A DNA stretch of 64,000 nucleotides from the NCBI GenBank assembly GCA_021325675.1, contig JAJTCM010000001.1, forward strand, positions 62,001-126,000, in the 5' to 3' direction. A model generated the notes under the pieces. It was given only the letters and a program-made list of their open reading frames with translations, did no database searches and was not told where the DNA came from. Each line of letters opens with the position of its first letter. The stretch's first letter is position 1. Positions 8,074 through 18,900 of the stretch are shown here, piece after piece. The DNA is from Crocinitomicaceae bacterium. GTDB lineage: Bacteria > Bacteroidota > Bacteroidia > Flavobacteriales_D > Crocinitomicaceae. Position numbers and translations under genes: made by a program.

Positions 8074-9318
8074 ATGGTAAAATTTGAACGCTTTACACTT
8101 GACAATGGTCTCCGGGTGATTTTCCACCAGGATGAAACGACGCCGATGGCCGTTGTCAACACTTTATATGATGTCGGTGCACGGGACGAAAACCCCGATA
8201 AAACAGGTTTTGCCCACTTATTTGAGCACCTGATGTTTGGCGGCTCGGTCAACATTCCTGATTTTGATGCGCCTTTGCAGCGGGCAGGAGGGGAGTCCAA
8301 CGCCTTTACTTCCAATGATATTACCAATTATTACGACGTTTTACCGGCTTACAATATTGAGACGGCGCTTTGGCTGGAATCCGACAGGATGCTCTCACTC
8401 GCGTTTACACCAAAAAGCCTGGAAACCCAGCGCAGCGTTGTGATCGAAGAATTTAAGCAGCGCTACCTGAACCAGCCTTACGGCGATGTTTGGCTCAAGC
8501 TGCGTCCATTGGCCTACAAAACGCACCCTTACCTGTGGGCAACCATCGGTAAGGAAATCAAGCATATCGAAGATGCCACGATGGAAGATGTGAGGGCTTT
8601 TTTCGATCGTTATTACTGTCCCGCAAACGCGATTTTATGCATTGCAGGCGACTTTGACCTGCAAGAAGTGAAGGACTATGTAAACAAATGGTACGGAGAT
8701 ATTCCTTCGGGGATCAAACACGGGAGAAATCTTCCTGTAGAGGCTGAACAAATTGAGTTCCGGGAAGAAACGATTGCCCGCGACGTTCCTTCTGATGCTT
8801 TTTATTACGCTTTTCGCATGCCGGAGCGCAAATCCCCGGATTACCAGGCGGCTGATGTCATTTCCGACGCTTTGGGAGGGGATAAATCTTCGCGCCTCTA
8901 CAATGTGATCCAGAAAAAACTGAAATTGGTAACCGAAATCCAGGCTTACGTGATGGGATCGCTTGATGAGGGACTTTTCCTGATTTCGGGTAAATTGGCA
9001 CCGGAAAAAACATTTGCCGAGCTTGACAATGCTTTATGGACAGAATTAGAAAAAATAAAAACAGAACCCGTAACGGCAAAGGAATTGGAGCGTCTCAAGA
9101 ATAAAATCCAGACAGCGCGTGAATTCCAGGACCAGGGCTTGCTCAACCGGGCAATGAACCTCAGTTTTTATGAGCTTTTAGGCGATGCCAACGGGATTAA
9201 CCTTGAAATGGATATCTATGCGATGATCACCGTTGGTGACTTGCAGCGTGTTTCCACCAGGCTCTTCCGCAAAGAAAATTGTACCTTATTAAAAGTAAAA
9301 TCCACACTCCATGCTTAA
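8074..9318 (+). CDS. M16 family zinc peptidase, catalytic subunit
   Basis: 414 residues. The inverted zinc motif HLFEH is at residues 48-52, with the downstream glutamate in SVVIEEFKQRY (residues 121-131) as third ligand. These features mark an active pitrilysin/insulinase-type (M16) subunit of the short, about 45-kDa bacterial class. No signal peptide is visible, so cytosolic or exported by another route. It starts directly after the upstream stop and overlaps the next M16 gene by 8 bases, so the two subunits should be made together. Family knowledge: active M16B enzymes are often heterodimers of one catalytic and one non-catalytic chain. Confidence 0.9.
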   Translation: MVKFERFTLDNGLRVIFHQDETTPMAVVNTLYDVGARDENPDKTGFAHLFEHLMFGGSVNIPDFDAPLQRAGGESNAFTSNDITNYYDVLPAYNIETALWLESDRMLSLAFTPKSLETQRSVVIEEFKQRYLNQPYGDVWLKLRPLAYKTHPYLWATIGKEIKHIEDATMEDVRAFFDRYYCPANAILCIAGDFDLQEVKDYVNKWYGDIPSGIKHGRNLPVEAEQIEFREETIARDVPSDAFYYAFRMPERKSPDYQAADVISDALGGDKSSRLYNVIQKKLKLVTEIQAYVMGSLDEGLFLISGKLAPEKTFAELDNALWTELEKIKTEPVTAKELERLKNKIQTAREFQDQGLLNRAMNLSFYELLGDANGINLEMDIYAMITVGDLQRVSTRLFRKENCTLLKVKSTLHA

Positions 9319-10579
9319 GCGATCCATTCAGCCGGAAATAAAAGAAGGCGAAAGCATCCATTTTGTTCAGCCGCAGGCCATAAATATAGGGCCGCATACC
9401 TCGATTTTTTACCTCGACCAGGTGAAAGATGAAACGGTGCGCATCGAATTAAGCTTCAATGCCGGACAAATCCACGGGCATAAAAACGTGGCAAGCTTCG
9501 TGTCGGCGCTTTTGCTCAGCGGTACGCCTGAAAAGACGAGTGAACAGATCCACGAAGAGCTCGATTTTCTCGGTGCTTACGTCGATCACGAAATATCCAT
9601 GGAAAGCGCTTTTATCCATTTGTTTTGCCTGCGCAAAAACGTATACGCCGCCCTTGAAATCCTCGTGGATGCGCTTGAAAATGCGTCTTTCCCGGAGCAG
9701 GAAATCCAGGACATGCTGCAGGAAAAAAAACAGCGTTACCTCGTGTCGAACGAAAAAGTCAATTTCCTGGCCCGCAAGGAATTCCAGAAACAGTTATTTT
9801 CGGGGGCAGGCGCTTATGCCCGCCAGATGGAAATGGAGGATTTCCTGGACGTCAAGCAAAGCGACCTGCTCGATTTTCACCATAAATTTTACCTGCAAAG
9901 CCTGCGCAAAGTAGTAGTTGTAGGAAATTTAGGTGCCGAGATCATTCCTTTTCTCAGCAACAAGCTTTCTGCCTGGTCCCAGCCTGAGCTGTTTGAGTTT
10001 ATTCCCGGCTTTCACAACGAGCCAGGCCGGTTCCACGTTGAAAAGAAAGGTGCGCTGCAAACCGCTATCCGCTTCGGTGTTCCGATGTTTAACAAGCAGC
10101 ACCCGGATTATTTTGACTTCGTGATCTTGCAAACCATCCTGGGCGATTACTTCGGGAGCCGCCTGATGTCAAATATCCGTGAGGACAAAGGTTATACTTA
10201 CGGGATCGGTTGTGCGCTGGTGGAATTGAAGCGAAGCGGCTATTTTGTCATTGCGACTGAGGTTGCCAAAGATGTAACTGAAGCCACAATCCGCGAAATA
10301 AAATACGAAATTGACCGTTTACAAAATGAGCTTGTTCCGCAGGAGGAGCTGGAGCTTGTGAAGAACTATATGCTGGGACAGCTCCTGAAAAGCGCCGATG
10401 GGCCGAATGCCATGATGGACCTCTTTTTAGGGGTGGAGCAGCACCAGATGACTTTGACTTTTTATAACGAATATATTAATAATATTAAATCAGTAACGCC
10501 TGAACAGCTGAAGGAAATTGCTATCCGCTGCCTGAACTGGGATCAATTTACGCTGATCACCGCCGGAGAACGCAACTAA
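9311..10579 (+). CDS. M16 family peptidase-like protein, non-catalytic partner
   Basis: 422 residues. It has the M16 fold pattern (IELSFNAGQIHGHKNVASFVSALLLSGT at the position of the zinc helix, then GDYFGSRLMSNIREDKGYTYGIG) but lacks HxxEH. The conserved C-terminal R/Y region (SRLMSNIREDKGYTYG) is present, as expected for the subunit that completes substrate binding for the catalytic partner. Overlaps the catalytic gene by 8 bases. Probable heterodimer with the upstream protein. Confidence 0.88.
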   Translation: MLKRSIQPEIKEGESIHFVQPQAINIGPHTSIFYLDQVKDETVRIELSFNAGQIHGHKNVASFVSALLLSGTPEKTSEQIHEELDFLGAYVDHEISMESAFIHLFCLRKNVYAALEILVDALENASFPEQEIQDMLQEKKQRYLVSNEKVNFLARKEFQKQLFSGAGAYARQMEMEDFLDVKQSDLLDFHHKFYLQSLRKVVVVGNLGAEIIPFLSNKLSAWSQPELFEFIPGFHNEPGRFHVEKKGALQTAIRFGVPMFNKQHPDYFDFVILQTILGDYFGSRLMSNIREDKGYTYGIGCALVELKRSGYFVIATEVAKDVTEATIREIKYEIDRLQNELVPQEELELVKNYMLGQLLKSADGPNAMMDLFLGVEQHQMTLTFYNEYINNIKSVTPEQLKEIAIRCLNWDQFTLITAGERN

Positions 10580-10605
10580 TTAACGGCTTTAACGTTTGAA
10601 TTAAA

Positions 10606-13600
10606 GTGAACAAGACCAGATATATAATAACACTTGCCTTTCTTTTGCTGTGCTTCCTGCCTCAAAAGCTATTCGCGCTCGAAGCGCTGGGAGGTGAGAT
10701 TACCTGGACCTGTACAGGACTTAACAGCTTTAACTTCAAGCTGGTGCTTTACCGCGACTGCAACTCGACGGATATTACCGGCAATTCTGAGATCATCCGG
10801 GTGTGGAACCACGGAACAACAATTGCAATTCCTGTAACGCTTACGAGCAGGGTTTCCATCACACCTGTTTGTACGCAAAATGGAGGTTCGCTTTCGCCGC
10901 TTGACTGCGGTTCGGGCGATAACGGCGGAAATGGCCTGGGTGCCGTGGAAAAATTCACCTACGAAAGCGCAGCAATATCCATCAGCGGCATCCCGCCGGC
11001 AGAAGGCTGGATTTTTACCTACGAAACTACGGCCCGGAAAGCCAGCCTGACGAATATATCCAACCCGGCTGCCAGCGGTATGACGATCGTTGCCAAAATG
11101 TTCGAAGCTTCGCCGGTGCAAAACGGCTGCCTTGATAATTCGCCCCAATTCCTTGAAAACCCATACCTGGTGGTTTGCAGCGGAACACCTTATCTCTACA
11201 TGCCGAATGTTTCCGACCAGGACCTGGATTCGCTGGCCTTCAGTTTAACCGAGCCTTTGAATAATTTTCCAACAGGAAGCTTCAATCCGCCGGTAAACCC
11301 TGTTTTCTCAACTTTCAACTCCGGGTTTTCCTATACATCGCCAACTCCCGGCGTTACCATTAATGGTTCTAATTCTAATTTTGCGATCGATCCGCTGACG
11401 GGCGATATGTCTTTTACTACCGTCTCACCGGGGGAGTTTGTAGTTAAATTTAAGGCGGTTTCTTACCGGAACGGAAGGCGAATTGCTGAAGTGGAGCGTG
11501 AAATGGTGGTTTTTGTAGTGGATTGCGCTGTGGATAACAATACGGCCCCGCTCATTGGTCCTGCGCCTGAATTGGGTGGTTTCCAGGGCTCATTTCCAGC
11601 TGGCTCGCTCGTTGAATTTACGGCCATTTCGTCCGATCCTGAGTTTTTGCACGATGGGGCGACCCCGCAGCAAAACAGCTCAACGGTTTCTGCGATCGTG
11701 CTTGCACCCGGCCCAAGTGCCACCGGATCGCAGGGAAGCTCCAATTTCGTGAGCTGGCAAAGTGCCTGTGCGGACCTTTCCAATGACTTTGGGAATGAAT
11801 TTACGAGCGTGACCTATAATTTTGTCGTGCGTGTCACGGATGATTACTGCCGCATTCCGAAAGTTTCCTACCAGCGCTTTCAAATTGAGCTGACAAGCGA
11901 TGTTCAGTTGGTGCCTGCTGAAATCCAGTGTATCCAAACACTTGCAACCGGTGATCTGATCATTAACTGGAACCAGGTAAACGATCCTGCAAGTAATTTT
12001 GTGGCCTACGAGCTGCATTCAGTCCAAAGCGGGCTGATTACCAGTATTCCTTCCATTTCAACAACAAGCTTTCTTGTTCCGGCGGTAAACGCAGAGCATG
12101 ATTTTTTCATCAAAACCTTATCAGGAAATCCTTGTACAGTGGCTCTGTCCAGTGATACGGTCAGCAATATGCACCTGACTTTGTTCAACCCGACAGACGG
12201 AACGGCGGTACTTACCTGGAATTCCCCTTTTACGGTAGATATTACGGATTTTCCGGGGACTTACGAAATCTTCCGCGAGTTTCCGATTGGCGTGTTCACT
12301 TCTGTTGGAACGCTTCCTTTCTCCACGAGACAGTTCATTGACACTGTCGATATTTGCTCTGCCAACATCAATTATTACGTCACTTTAAGCGGCTCATCCT
12401 GTTTGCACAGCTCCTCGTTCGACGGAGATTTGCTTTCTGACAGGATCGCGCCTTTTGCGCCGGTAATCAGCTCGCTTACGATTGACACCTTAACGGGTTT
12501 TGCAACCCTGACCTGGAGCCAGCCCAACAATTCAGATATCGAAGGCTATGTTATTTACCTTGATAATATGGAATACGATACTGTTTACGGATTGACGAAC
12601 ACGAGCTATACATATTCCATTGTCAACACAACCGATCCGCTGAATTTCAGTGTGGCTGCATTCGATTCCTGCACATCGCAGTTCAATCCCTTGTTTAACC
12701 AGACTTCCGGCAGGAGCGAGCCGCACACGAGTATGTTCCTGTCCCACAACTACGATGTTTGTACCCGTACTGTTAATTTGGAATGGACGGAATACATCGG
12801 CTGGGAAGCGGTGGATACCTTTTTTATCTACGGCATGCTTGAAAACGGTCCCTGGGAGAGCTTTGGCTTTGTAACAGGCGCCCGCGAGTTTGAAACGGGG
12901 CTCCAGGAGTTTTTGAATTATACCTTTGCAGTACAGGCAACGGAAGCCAATGGAAATAACAGCTCTTTTTCCAATAAGATCAGTTTTTTCACAACGTCCA
13001 CTTCCAAGCCGGGCTTCAATTACATCCGCGTAGCAACGGTCGCCAATGATATTGTTGAAATTCACCACGAAGTAGAGCTGATGTCCGGCGTTTCCGCCCT
13101 TTCACTGGAGCGCATGAATTCTTCCGGTGATTTTGAAGAGATCCAGTTAGGGGGCGCGGTTGCTTCGTCCGTTTTTTACGATGATGATGTCGACGTTTCG
13201 GAACATGCTTATGCTTATCGTGTCCGCGTTATTGACAGCTGCGGAAACCCGGGCGGTTATTCCAATATTGCCCAGACCATGTTGCTGAAAGTCCAGACCG
13301 ATCAGCTGCTGATGACCAATTTCCTGAGCTGGTCGCCTTACATAGGTTTCAACGGTTCGGTGTTATATTACAATGTTTACCGCGGAATAGAGGGTGTTTT
13401 TCCTCCGTATGCTTTCAGTACGGTGCCGGCGGATGTGCTCTTTTTTGAAGACACGATGATTTCCAACCTGGATGATTTCAACGGACAAATCTGTTATTAT
13501 GTGGAAGCAGTGGAAGCCATCAACGCGTTTGGTTACCGTGAAATGAGCTATTCCAATACGGTTTGCCCGGTGATCCAGCCTTTAATTTATGTTCCAACTG

Positions 13601-13863
13601 CCTTTACCCCGGATGATGACGGGATCAACGAGATCTTTAAGCCGGTAGTGGACATTTTCGAAATTTCAGATTATCACTTCACCGTGCTTGACCGCTGGGG
13701 CCAGGTTATATATCAGACAGAAACTTACGAAGAAGGCTGGGATGGCAAAATTGCCTTTTCCGGTAAAAGCGCCCCGATGGGGGTTTATTCCTACGTTGTC
13801 CAGGTTAAAGACGGCAACCTCCAGGAAATCATCAAACGGGGCCATGTTGTACTAAGACGTTAA
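10606..13863 (+). CDS. Large secreted T9SS type B (gliding-associated C-terminal domain) protein
   Basis: 1085 residues, GTG start at 10606 followed by a signal peptide (MNKTRYIITLAFLLLCFLPQKLFA). The start of the mature chain, EALGGEITWTCTGLNSFNFKLVLYRDCN, is a recurrent N-terminal module of Bacteroidota adhesin-like proteins. The middle (about residues 430-990) contains several fibronectin-III-like beta domains (GDLIINWNQV, GTAVLTWNSP, GFATLTWSQP, RTVNLEWTEY). From about residue 996 comes the type B sorting domain: VPTAFTPDDDGINEIF, FTVLDRWGQVIYQT, GWDGK, PMGVYSYVVQVK. It should be exported by the T9SS and attached at the cell surface. No catalytic motif was seen; likely an adhesin or structural protein. 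The TPR gene starts immediately after its stop. Confidence 0.88.
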   Translation: MNKTRYIITLAFLLLCFLPQKLFALEALGGEITWTCTGLNSFNFKLVLYRDCNSTDITGNSEIIRVWNHGTTIAIPVTLTSRVSITPVCTQNGGSLSPLDCGSGDNGGNGLGAVEKFTYESAAISISGIPPAEGWIFTYETTARKASLTNISNPAASGMTIVAKMFEASPVQNGCLDNSPQFLENPYLVVCSGTPYLYMPNVSDQDLDSLAFSLTEPLNNFPTGSFNPPVNPVFSTFNSGFSYTSPTPGVTINGSNSNFAIDPLTGDMSFTTVSPGEFVVKFKAVSYRNGRRIAEVEREMVVFVVDCAVDNNTAPLIGPAPELGGFQGSFPAGSLVEFTAISSDPEFLHDGATPQQNSSTVSAIVLAPGPSATGSQGSSNFVSWQSACADLSNDFGNEFTSVTYNFVVRVTDDYCRIPKVSYQRFQIELTSDVQLVPAEIQCIQTLATGDLIINWNQVNDPASNFVAYELHSVQSGLITSIPSISTTSFLVPAVNAEHDFFIKTLSGNPCTVALSSDTVSNMHLTLFNPTDGTAVLTWNSPFTVDITDFPGTYEIFREFPIGVFTSVGTLPFSTRQFIDTVDICSANINYYVTLSGSSCLHSSSFDGDLLSDRIAPFAPVISSLTIDTLTGFATLTWSQPNNSDIEGYVIYLDNMEYDTVYGLTNTSYTYSIVNTTDPLNFSVAAFDSCTSQFNPLFNQTSGRSEPHTSMFLSHNYDVCTRTVNLEWTEYIGWEAVDTFFIYGMLENGPWESFGFVTGAREFETGLQEFLNYTFAVQATEANGNNSSFSNKISFFTTSTSKPGFNYIRVATVANDIVEIHHEVELMSGVSALSLERMNSSGDFEEIQLGGAVASSVFYDDDVDVSEHAYAYRVRVIDSCGNPGGYSNIAQTMLLKVQTDQLLMTNFLSWSPYIGFNGSVLYYNVYRGIEGVFPPYAFSTVPADVLFFEDTMISNLDDFNGQICYYVEAVEAINAFGYREMSYSNTVCPVIQPLIYVPTAFTPDDDGINEIFKPVVDIFEISDYHFTVLDRWGQVIYQTETYEEGWDGKIAFSGKSAPMGVYSYVVQVKDGNLQEIIKRGHVVLRR

Positions 13864-15162
13864 ATGCCTATGAAAAACGTAACACTGCTATTCACTACAT
13901 TCACACTTTTTACCACACTTTCTTTCTCCCAAACGGTTTCAGAGACCAGGAGGCTGTTTTACGGCACAGACAAAGACCGTCTGAAACACGCTGAAATCCT
14001 GCGGGATTTTTACCTCGATGAAAGCCCGGATTCCATTTACGCGATCGGGAGCTTCCTGATTAAAACGGGGATCAGGCAGGAAAACCTGGCTTACCTGAAT
14101 TACGGCAAGCACATTATTTCCCGCTTTTATTTCGAGCACGGCAAAGCTGAGATCAGCCTGCAAAACCTGGGGGAATGCATGGTTTATTATGAAAGGAAAG
14201 GCGATCCTAAAAACCTGGCCGATGCGCAGAATATGACGGGTTTGGCTTACATGTACCGGCTGGGCGAAAAAGAAGCGATCCATTGGTTTCGCAAATCACT
14301 TGAAACGGCGCGTGAGCTTCCGGAAGAGAGCGAAGCATACATGGCGCAGTTCAACATGGCCGAAGCTTTCTACCGTCTCGAAGATTACGATTCCGCCGAA
14401 AAAGAGCTGCTTTCCTACTTCGATAAAGTAAAACGTAATAAGCTCAACAAAGGCTTGCGCCGCGCCTATGACTTGCTGGGAAAAATTTGTATGGCCAGCG
14501 GCCGGGAAAAAGAAGGCTTGAAATACTACCTTAAATCCGTTGACCTGGCCTGGCAAAATGGCGATAAGCTCGGGCTTTCCTTTGCGCACAATAATCTCGC
14601 CATCGCTTATTTCCAGTTAGACAAGCCTGATAAGGCCAGGGAAGCTTTTGAAAAGTCGCTGCACCTGCGCAAAGCGATCAACAAACCGGCACAAGTTTGC
14701 GAAAGCTATTTCAACCTCGGCGAATACTATTATTCAGTCGAAAATTATCCGCAAGCCATTGCTTATTATGATTCCTGCACCTACCTCGCGGAACAAAACA
14801 ATTTGCTGGTAGAGCAAGCTGACGCCTTGGGCCGGATCGGGGAATGTTACCGGAAAAGCAAGAATTTCGAACAAGCCTGTGTATACCTGGAGCGTCATGC
14901 GGCCGTTCAGCAACAGGTTTTGAGCCAAAGCAAGAAAGACGCACATACGCTGGTAGAGGACTTACAGGATTTTCAGCCCGGTGAACAGCAATTGCGCCAA
15001 AATATGCGCGAACGCAAGCTGCAGCAGCGCATCGCAACAGCAGAATTCAACTCAAAGCTCATGCTGGGACTGACACTCGGTTTTTGCCTGTTTTTCGCCT
15101 GGGTTTTATGGAAACAGAAGAGAAAAGCGGATGATGCGGCTAATACGCAAAAAAATATCTAA
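13864..15162 (+). CDS. Tetratricopeptide repeat protein with C-terminal membrane helix
   Basis: 432 residues. An N-terminal signal peptide (MKNVTLLFTTFTLFTTLSFSQ; ATG at 13864 or 13870), then TPR-type helical repeats over about residues 75-350 (for example AYFQLDKPDKAREAFEKSLHLR, CESYFNLGEYYYSVENYPQAIAYYD, AEAFYRLEDYDSAEKELLSYF). A coiled-coil stretch precedes one hydrophobic helix near residues 398-415 (LMLGLTLGFCLFFAWVLW) and a short basic tail. This is the sensor half found in many Bacteroidota TPR histidine kinases or regulators, but no kinase or DNA-binding domain follows. Probably a periplasmic scaffold anchored in the inner membrane. It abuts the T9SS gene, so they are likely co-transcribed. 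Confidence 0.82.
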   Translation: MPMKNVTLLFTTFTLFTTLSFSQTVSETRRLFYGTDKDRLKHAEILRDFYLDESPDSIYAIGSFLIKTGIRQENLAYLNYGKHIISRFYFEHGKAEISLQNLGECMVYYERKGDPKNLADAQNMTGLAYMYRLGEKEAIHWFRKSLETARELPEESEAYMAQFNMAEAFYRLEDYDSAEKELLSYFDKVKRNKLNKGLRRAYDLLGKICMASGREKEGLKYYLKSVDLAWQNGDKLGLSFAHNNLAIAYFQLDKPDKAREAFEKSLHLRKAINKPAQVCESYFNLGEYYYSVENYPQAIAYYDSCTYLAEQNNLLVEQADALGRIGECYRKSKNFEQACVYLERHAAVQQQVLSQSKKDAHTLVEDLQDFQPGEQQLRQNMRERKLQQRIATAEFNSKLMLGLTLGFCLFFAWVLWKQKRKADDAANTQKNI

Positions 15163-15230
15163 AATAGGTTCATGAAATGATCCTGAGGTGTCACATAAAG
15201 AAGTGATTTTTCGGAGCAGGAAACAAAAGC

Positions 15231-15617
15231 TTAATTCAATTTCCCAGGGTAAACAAGGTAAAAGCGCGGGATGGTAACCTTGAATTTTTTATTGTTCAGT
15301 GTATTGATGAACGTATAATTGCCTTCCATGTAGCCCATCTCGCTTTTCAGCTCGCAATAGCTTGTATAGGAATGGGATTCGTTGTAATTAAGAGCGGGCT
15401 GCTCACCGACAACTCCCAGTCCTTCAACAACATGCGGATCATCCAGGCTGTCAAACACATGCCATTCGCGGGAAAGGAGCTGCACCTTGTCAGGATTGGA
15501 ATTCTGGATATTGATATGATATTCGAACACAAAAGAATTCTCTTCCAAATAAGATAATTTCTCATTGTATTTGGCATTGACCGTGATTCGGATTCCCTCA
15601 GTTACTTTTGTGTTCAT
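15231..15617 (-). CDS. apaG: ApaG domain protein
   Basis: 128 residues from the ATG at 15617; a longer frame to 15710 adds only a low-complexity upstream stretch. Matches the ApaG family in size and motifs: ITVNAKYNE at the N-terminus, FEYHINIQN, VQLLSREWHVFDS, VVGEQP, GYMEGNYTF and the C-terminal VTIPRFYLVYP. ApaG is a small immunoglobulin-like beta-sandwich protein linked to divalent-cation and Ap4A phenotypes in enterobacteria; its molecular role in Bacteroidota is not established. Convergent with the TPR gene; transcribed away from the YfhO gene. Confidence 0.9.
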   Translation of the reverse strand: MNTKVTEGIRITVNAKYNEKLSYLEENSFVFEYHINIQNSNPDKVQLLSREWHVFDSLDDPHVVEGLGVVGEQPALNYNESHSYTSYCELKSEMGYMEGNYTFINTLNNKKFKVTIPRFYLVYPGKLN

Positions 15618-15924
15618 TCGTATTAATGTTCCGATAAAAATAAAAAAATAAATAGTACGATACGAATTTTTAACAATAATTTTTTTTACAAAGCCTTGTT
15701 CTGAAAACACTTGTCCGAAAAAGAGAAGTATTCAGGGCACTTTGTATGACTTGATTTTCAGCCGCTGCCGCTGGACGCCGTTCCGGGAAAAGAATGGAAA
15801 TGAAGCCGTCCTGAAATTCCGGATTTGAGGCAAGCCGGATGACAGGATTAGAATTTATTTTTCCCATTAATTTCTAAACTCGCGGGAAATTCTTAATTTC
15901 AGCCCGTTTTTAAAAAGAAATTGA

Positions 15925-18900
15925 ATGAAGGCTTTTTTCCAGAAAAATTGGGTACACGCGGCGATAATCGCTCTGTTTTTTATCCTGACATATTTCTATT
16001 TTTCTCCCCAGTTTGATGGCAATGGCCTCAGGCAGCATGATATTGAGCAGTATATCGGTATGTCTAAAGAATTGAAAGACTACCACGAAAAAACCGGCGA
16101 GTATTCCCTCTGGACGAATTCCATGTTTGGTGGTATGCCGAGTTTCCAGGTGTTGGTGAAATACCAGGGCAACATCGTGGGAGAAATCGTTTCCGCCTAT
16201 CTCAAAACCATTCCGCCACCGGCAGGGATCGTTTTCCTGTACATGGTCTGCTTTTATATTTTCGCTTTGTGCCTGAGGATCAATCCCTGGGTAGGCATGC
16301 TCGGCGCGATAGCCTTCGGTTTTTCGTCTTACGATATCATTATTATCCAGGCGGGCCACAACTCCAAAGCGCTGGCAGTTGCTTTTATGGCGCCGGTTGT
16401 CGGGGCTTTCATCATGGCCTACCAGCGCAATCTCCGCTGGGGGATCATTTTGTCGGCGCTTTTCATGACCCTTGAAATTTCCATGAACCACCTGCAGGTA
16501 ACCTATTATCTCGGGATCCTGATGCTTTTCCTCGGTCTCGTGATGCTCGTGGATGCGATCCGCAAAAAAGCCTACAAGAATTTTATTATCGCAAGCGCGG
16601 GTGTCCTGGTGGCTTACCTGTTGGCTGTGGGGATCAATTACGGGAACATCAGCCTGACAAATCAGTATGCAAAACACTCCATTCGTGGAGGAAACGATAT
16701 TACACTAAATCCTGACGGGACTTCCAATGCAGGCAATGCAACTACCGGTCTGGATAAAGATGATGTGACGCGCTGGAGCTACGGTATTGGTGAATCATTT
16801 ACTTTGATTTCCCCGTACGTCAAAGGCGGCGGTACGATGATACTTGCGGACAGTCCTTTTGCAGAAGACGCTGAAAAGCTGGATTTGAGCACGGATAAGC
16901 TCAATGCTGTCATGAATTACCCGGTTTATTGGGGCGATCAGCCGATGACCTCCGGGCCGGTTTACGTGGGGATTATTGTAGCTTTCCTGGCTTTCCTGGC
17001 GCTTATTTTTGTGAAAAACCCGGTGAAATGGGCTTTGCTTGCAGCAACAGTATTGACACTGGCCTTGTCCTGGGGTAAAAACTTCATGGGACTGACGGAT
17101 TTCTTCCTTGAAAACATCCCGGGCTACAACAAATTCCGTGCGGTAACGATTATTCTTGTGATTGTGGAGCTCTGTATCCCGATCCTGGGTGTACTTTTCC
17201 TCAACTACATGGTGAAGGAACGTGAATCACTGGTTGCACAGAAGAAAAAATTCTTCATCGCTTCCGGTGGGTTTTTTGCCTTTTTACTGATTATAAAAAT
17301 GGTTGGCTTAGGTGACAATTACATGTCAGCCGGTGACAAAGACCAGTTTGCCCGTATTGAAGAAGCCAAACAAAATATCAAGGATGGCATCAAGGCGCAG
17401 GTCATGCAAATGGATCCTGCCCAGCAGCAGCAATATGGCGTGAATACTGCTGACCCGGCGCAAATGGAGCAGTTCATCAACGCGCAGTATGAACAGTATG
17501 TTACGCAAAATAACCTACAGCAGCTTGAAATTTCCCAGGAAGAGATCAAAACGGTGCGCGAATCCATTTTTAATTCCAGTATGAACCGCTCTCTGCTGTT
17601 TTGTGCACTGGCGATAGGTCTGCTTTCCCTGCTGTTCCTGACGCAGCTTCCTTCCCTGGCGATTGTCGGTGGTTTAGCTGTCGTAGTAGCGCTCGACCTT
17701 ATCCCGGTTGCGAACAATTATTTAGGAAAACAGGAATTAGGCTCAGGCTACAAATACTGGGACAGCAAAGCGAATACGATGTACCCGATCAGTGCTGCGG
17801 CCGCTGATTTGCAAATTCTCGAAATCGAAACATCGCTCAACCCGTCGCTGAAAAGCAAAGTGGCCCAGGCTGAAAAAGAAGGACAAAGAAAAGCAAATGA
17901 GCTGGGCTTCTCCGGTAAAGAAAAAAACCGCGTGGTGGATTCTTACAAATTTGCCGCTCTCAACAGCGCTACCAATTACCGCGTGTTTGATGTAAACGGG
18001 AACTTCAGCAGCGCCCAGGCTTCCTATTTCCATAAATCTTTGGGAGGTTACCACGGAGCGAAACTGCGTAATGTTCAGAACGTATTTGAATATCACCTGT
18101 CTAAAAATAACAACAAGGTTTACGATATCCTGAACGTGAAATATTTCATCCAGAGTGATGATAAGGGCAACAAAATGGCTTCCCCGAACATGACAGCTAT
18201 GGGAACTGCCTGGTTTGTGAAAAACATTGATACCTACGATACGCCAAATGATGAGATCCGTGCTTTGGGCAACCAGTTCGAAGTGAAGAATATCGGGCAG
18301 GGCCAGCTGGTTGTTAACGGCGAAGTGAAAACATCTGCCAAAATATACGGCTCCGAAAGCCTGAGATACGTTTTACAGGGAGACAGCATCAACGTGCCGA
18401 TGAGCAACGGTATGAGCGAAGGGATGGAAGCTGTGTTCGTGATGGACGTAAACGGAAAAACCAACCTCGTTCCTAAAATGACACTGGACCTGGATACGGC
18501 AAAATCTTTTCTGAAGCTGACCGAGCTGAAAGTAGTAAACGAATTCCGTCCGCGGGAAGAGGCAGTGATGCTGAAATCCGAAGCAGCGAAGCTCAGCGCT
18601 AAAAAATTCAGTGGCGAAGGCAGGATCGAAATGAGCAGCTACGCACCGAATAAAATTACGTACAAAGCGGAGGCTAACGGAAAGCAGTTTGCAGTGTTCT
18701 CCGAGATTTACTACCCGGAAGGATGGTCTGCCAAAATTGACGGCAAAGAAGTGGATATCCGCAAAACGGATTATCTCCTGCGCGGTTTGGAAATTCCATC
18801 AGGTAAGCACACGATCGAATTCTCTTTTGATGTTCCGAAATTCCACAGCTCCAACAAAATGGCGCTCATCCTTTCCCTTGTACTTTTACTCGGATTGGGC

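Noticed and set aside
15670-15867. 65-residue minus-strand open frame upstream of apaG
   Set aside because: No signal peptide, no known family, no promoter element; intergenic composition. Kept only as a remote possibility.
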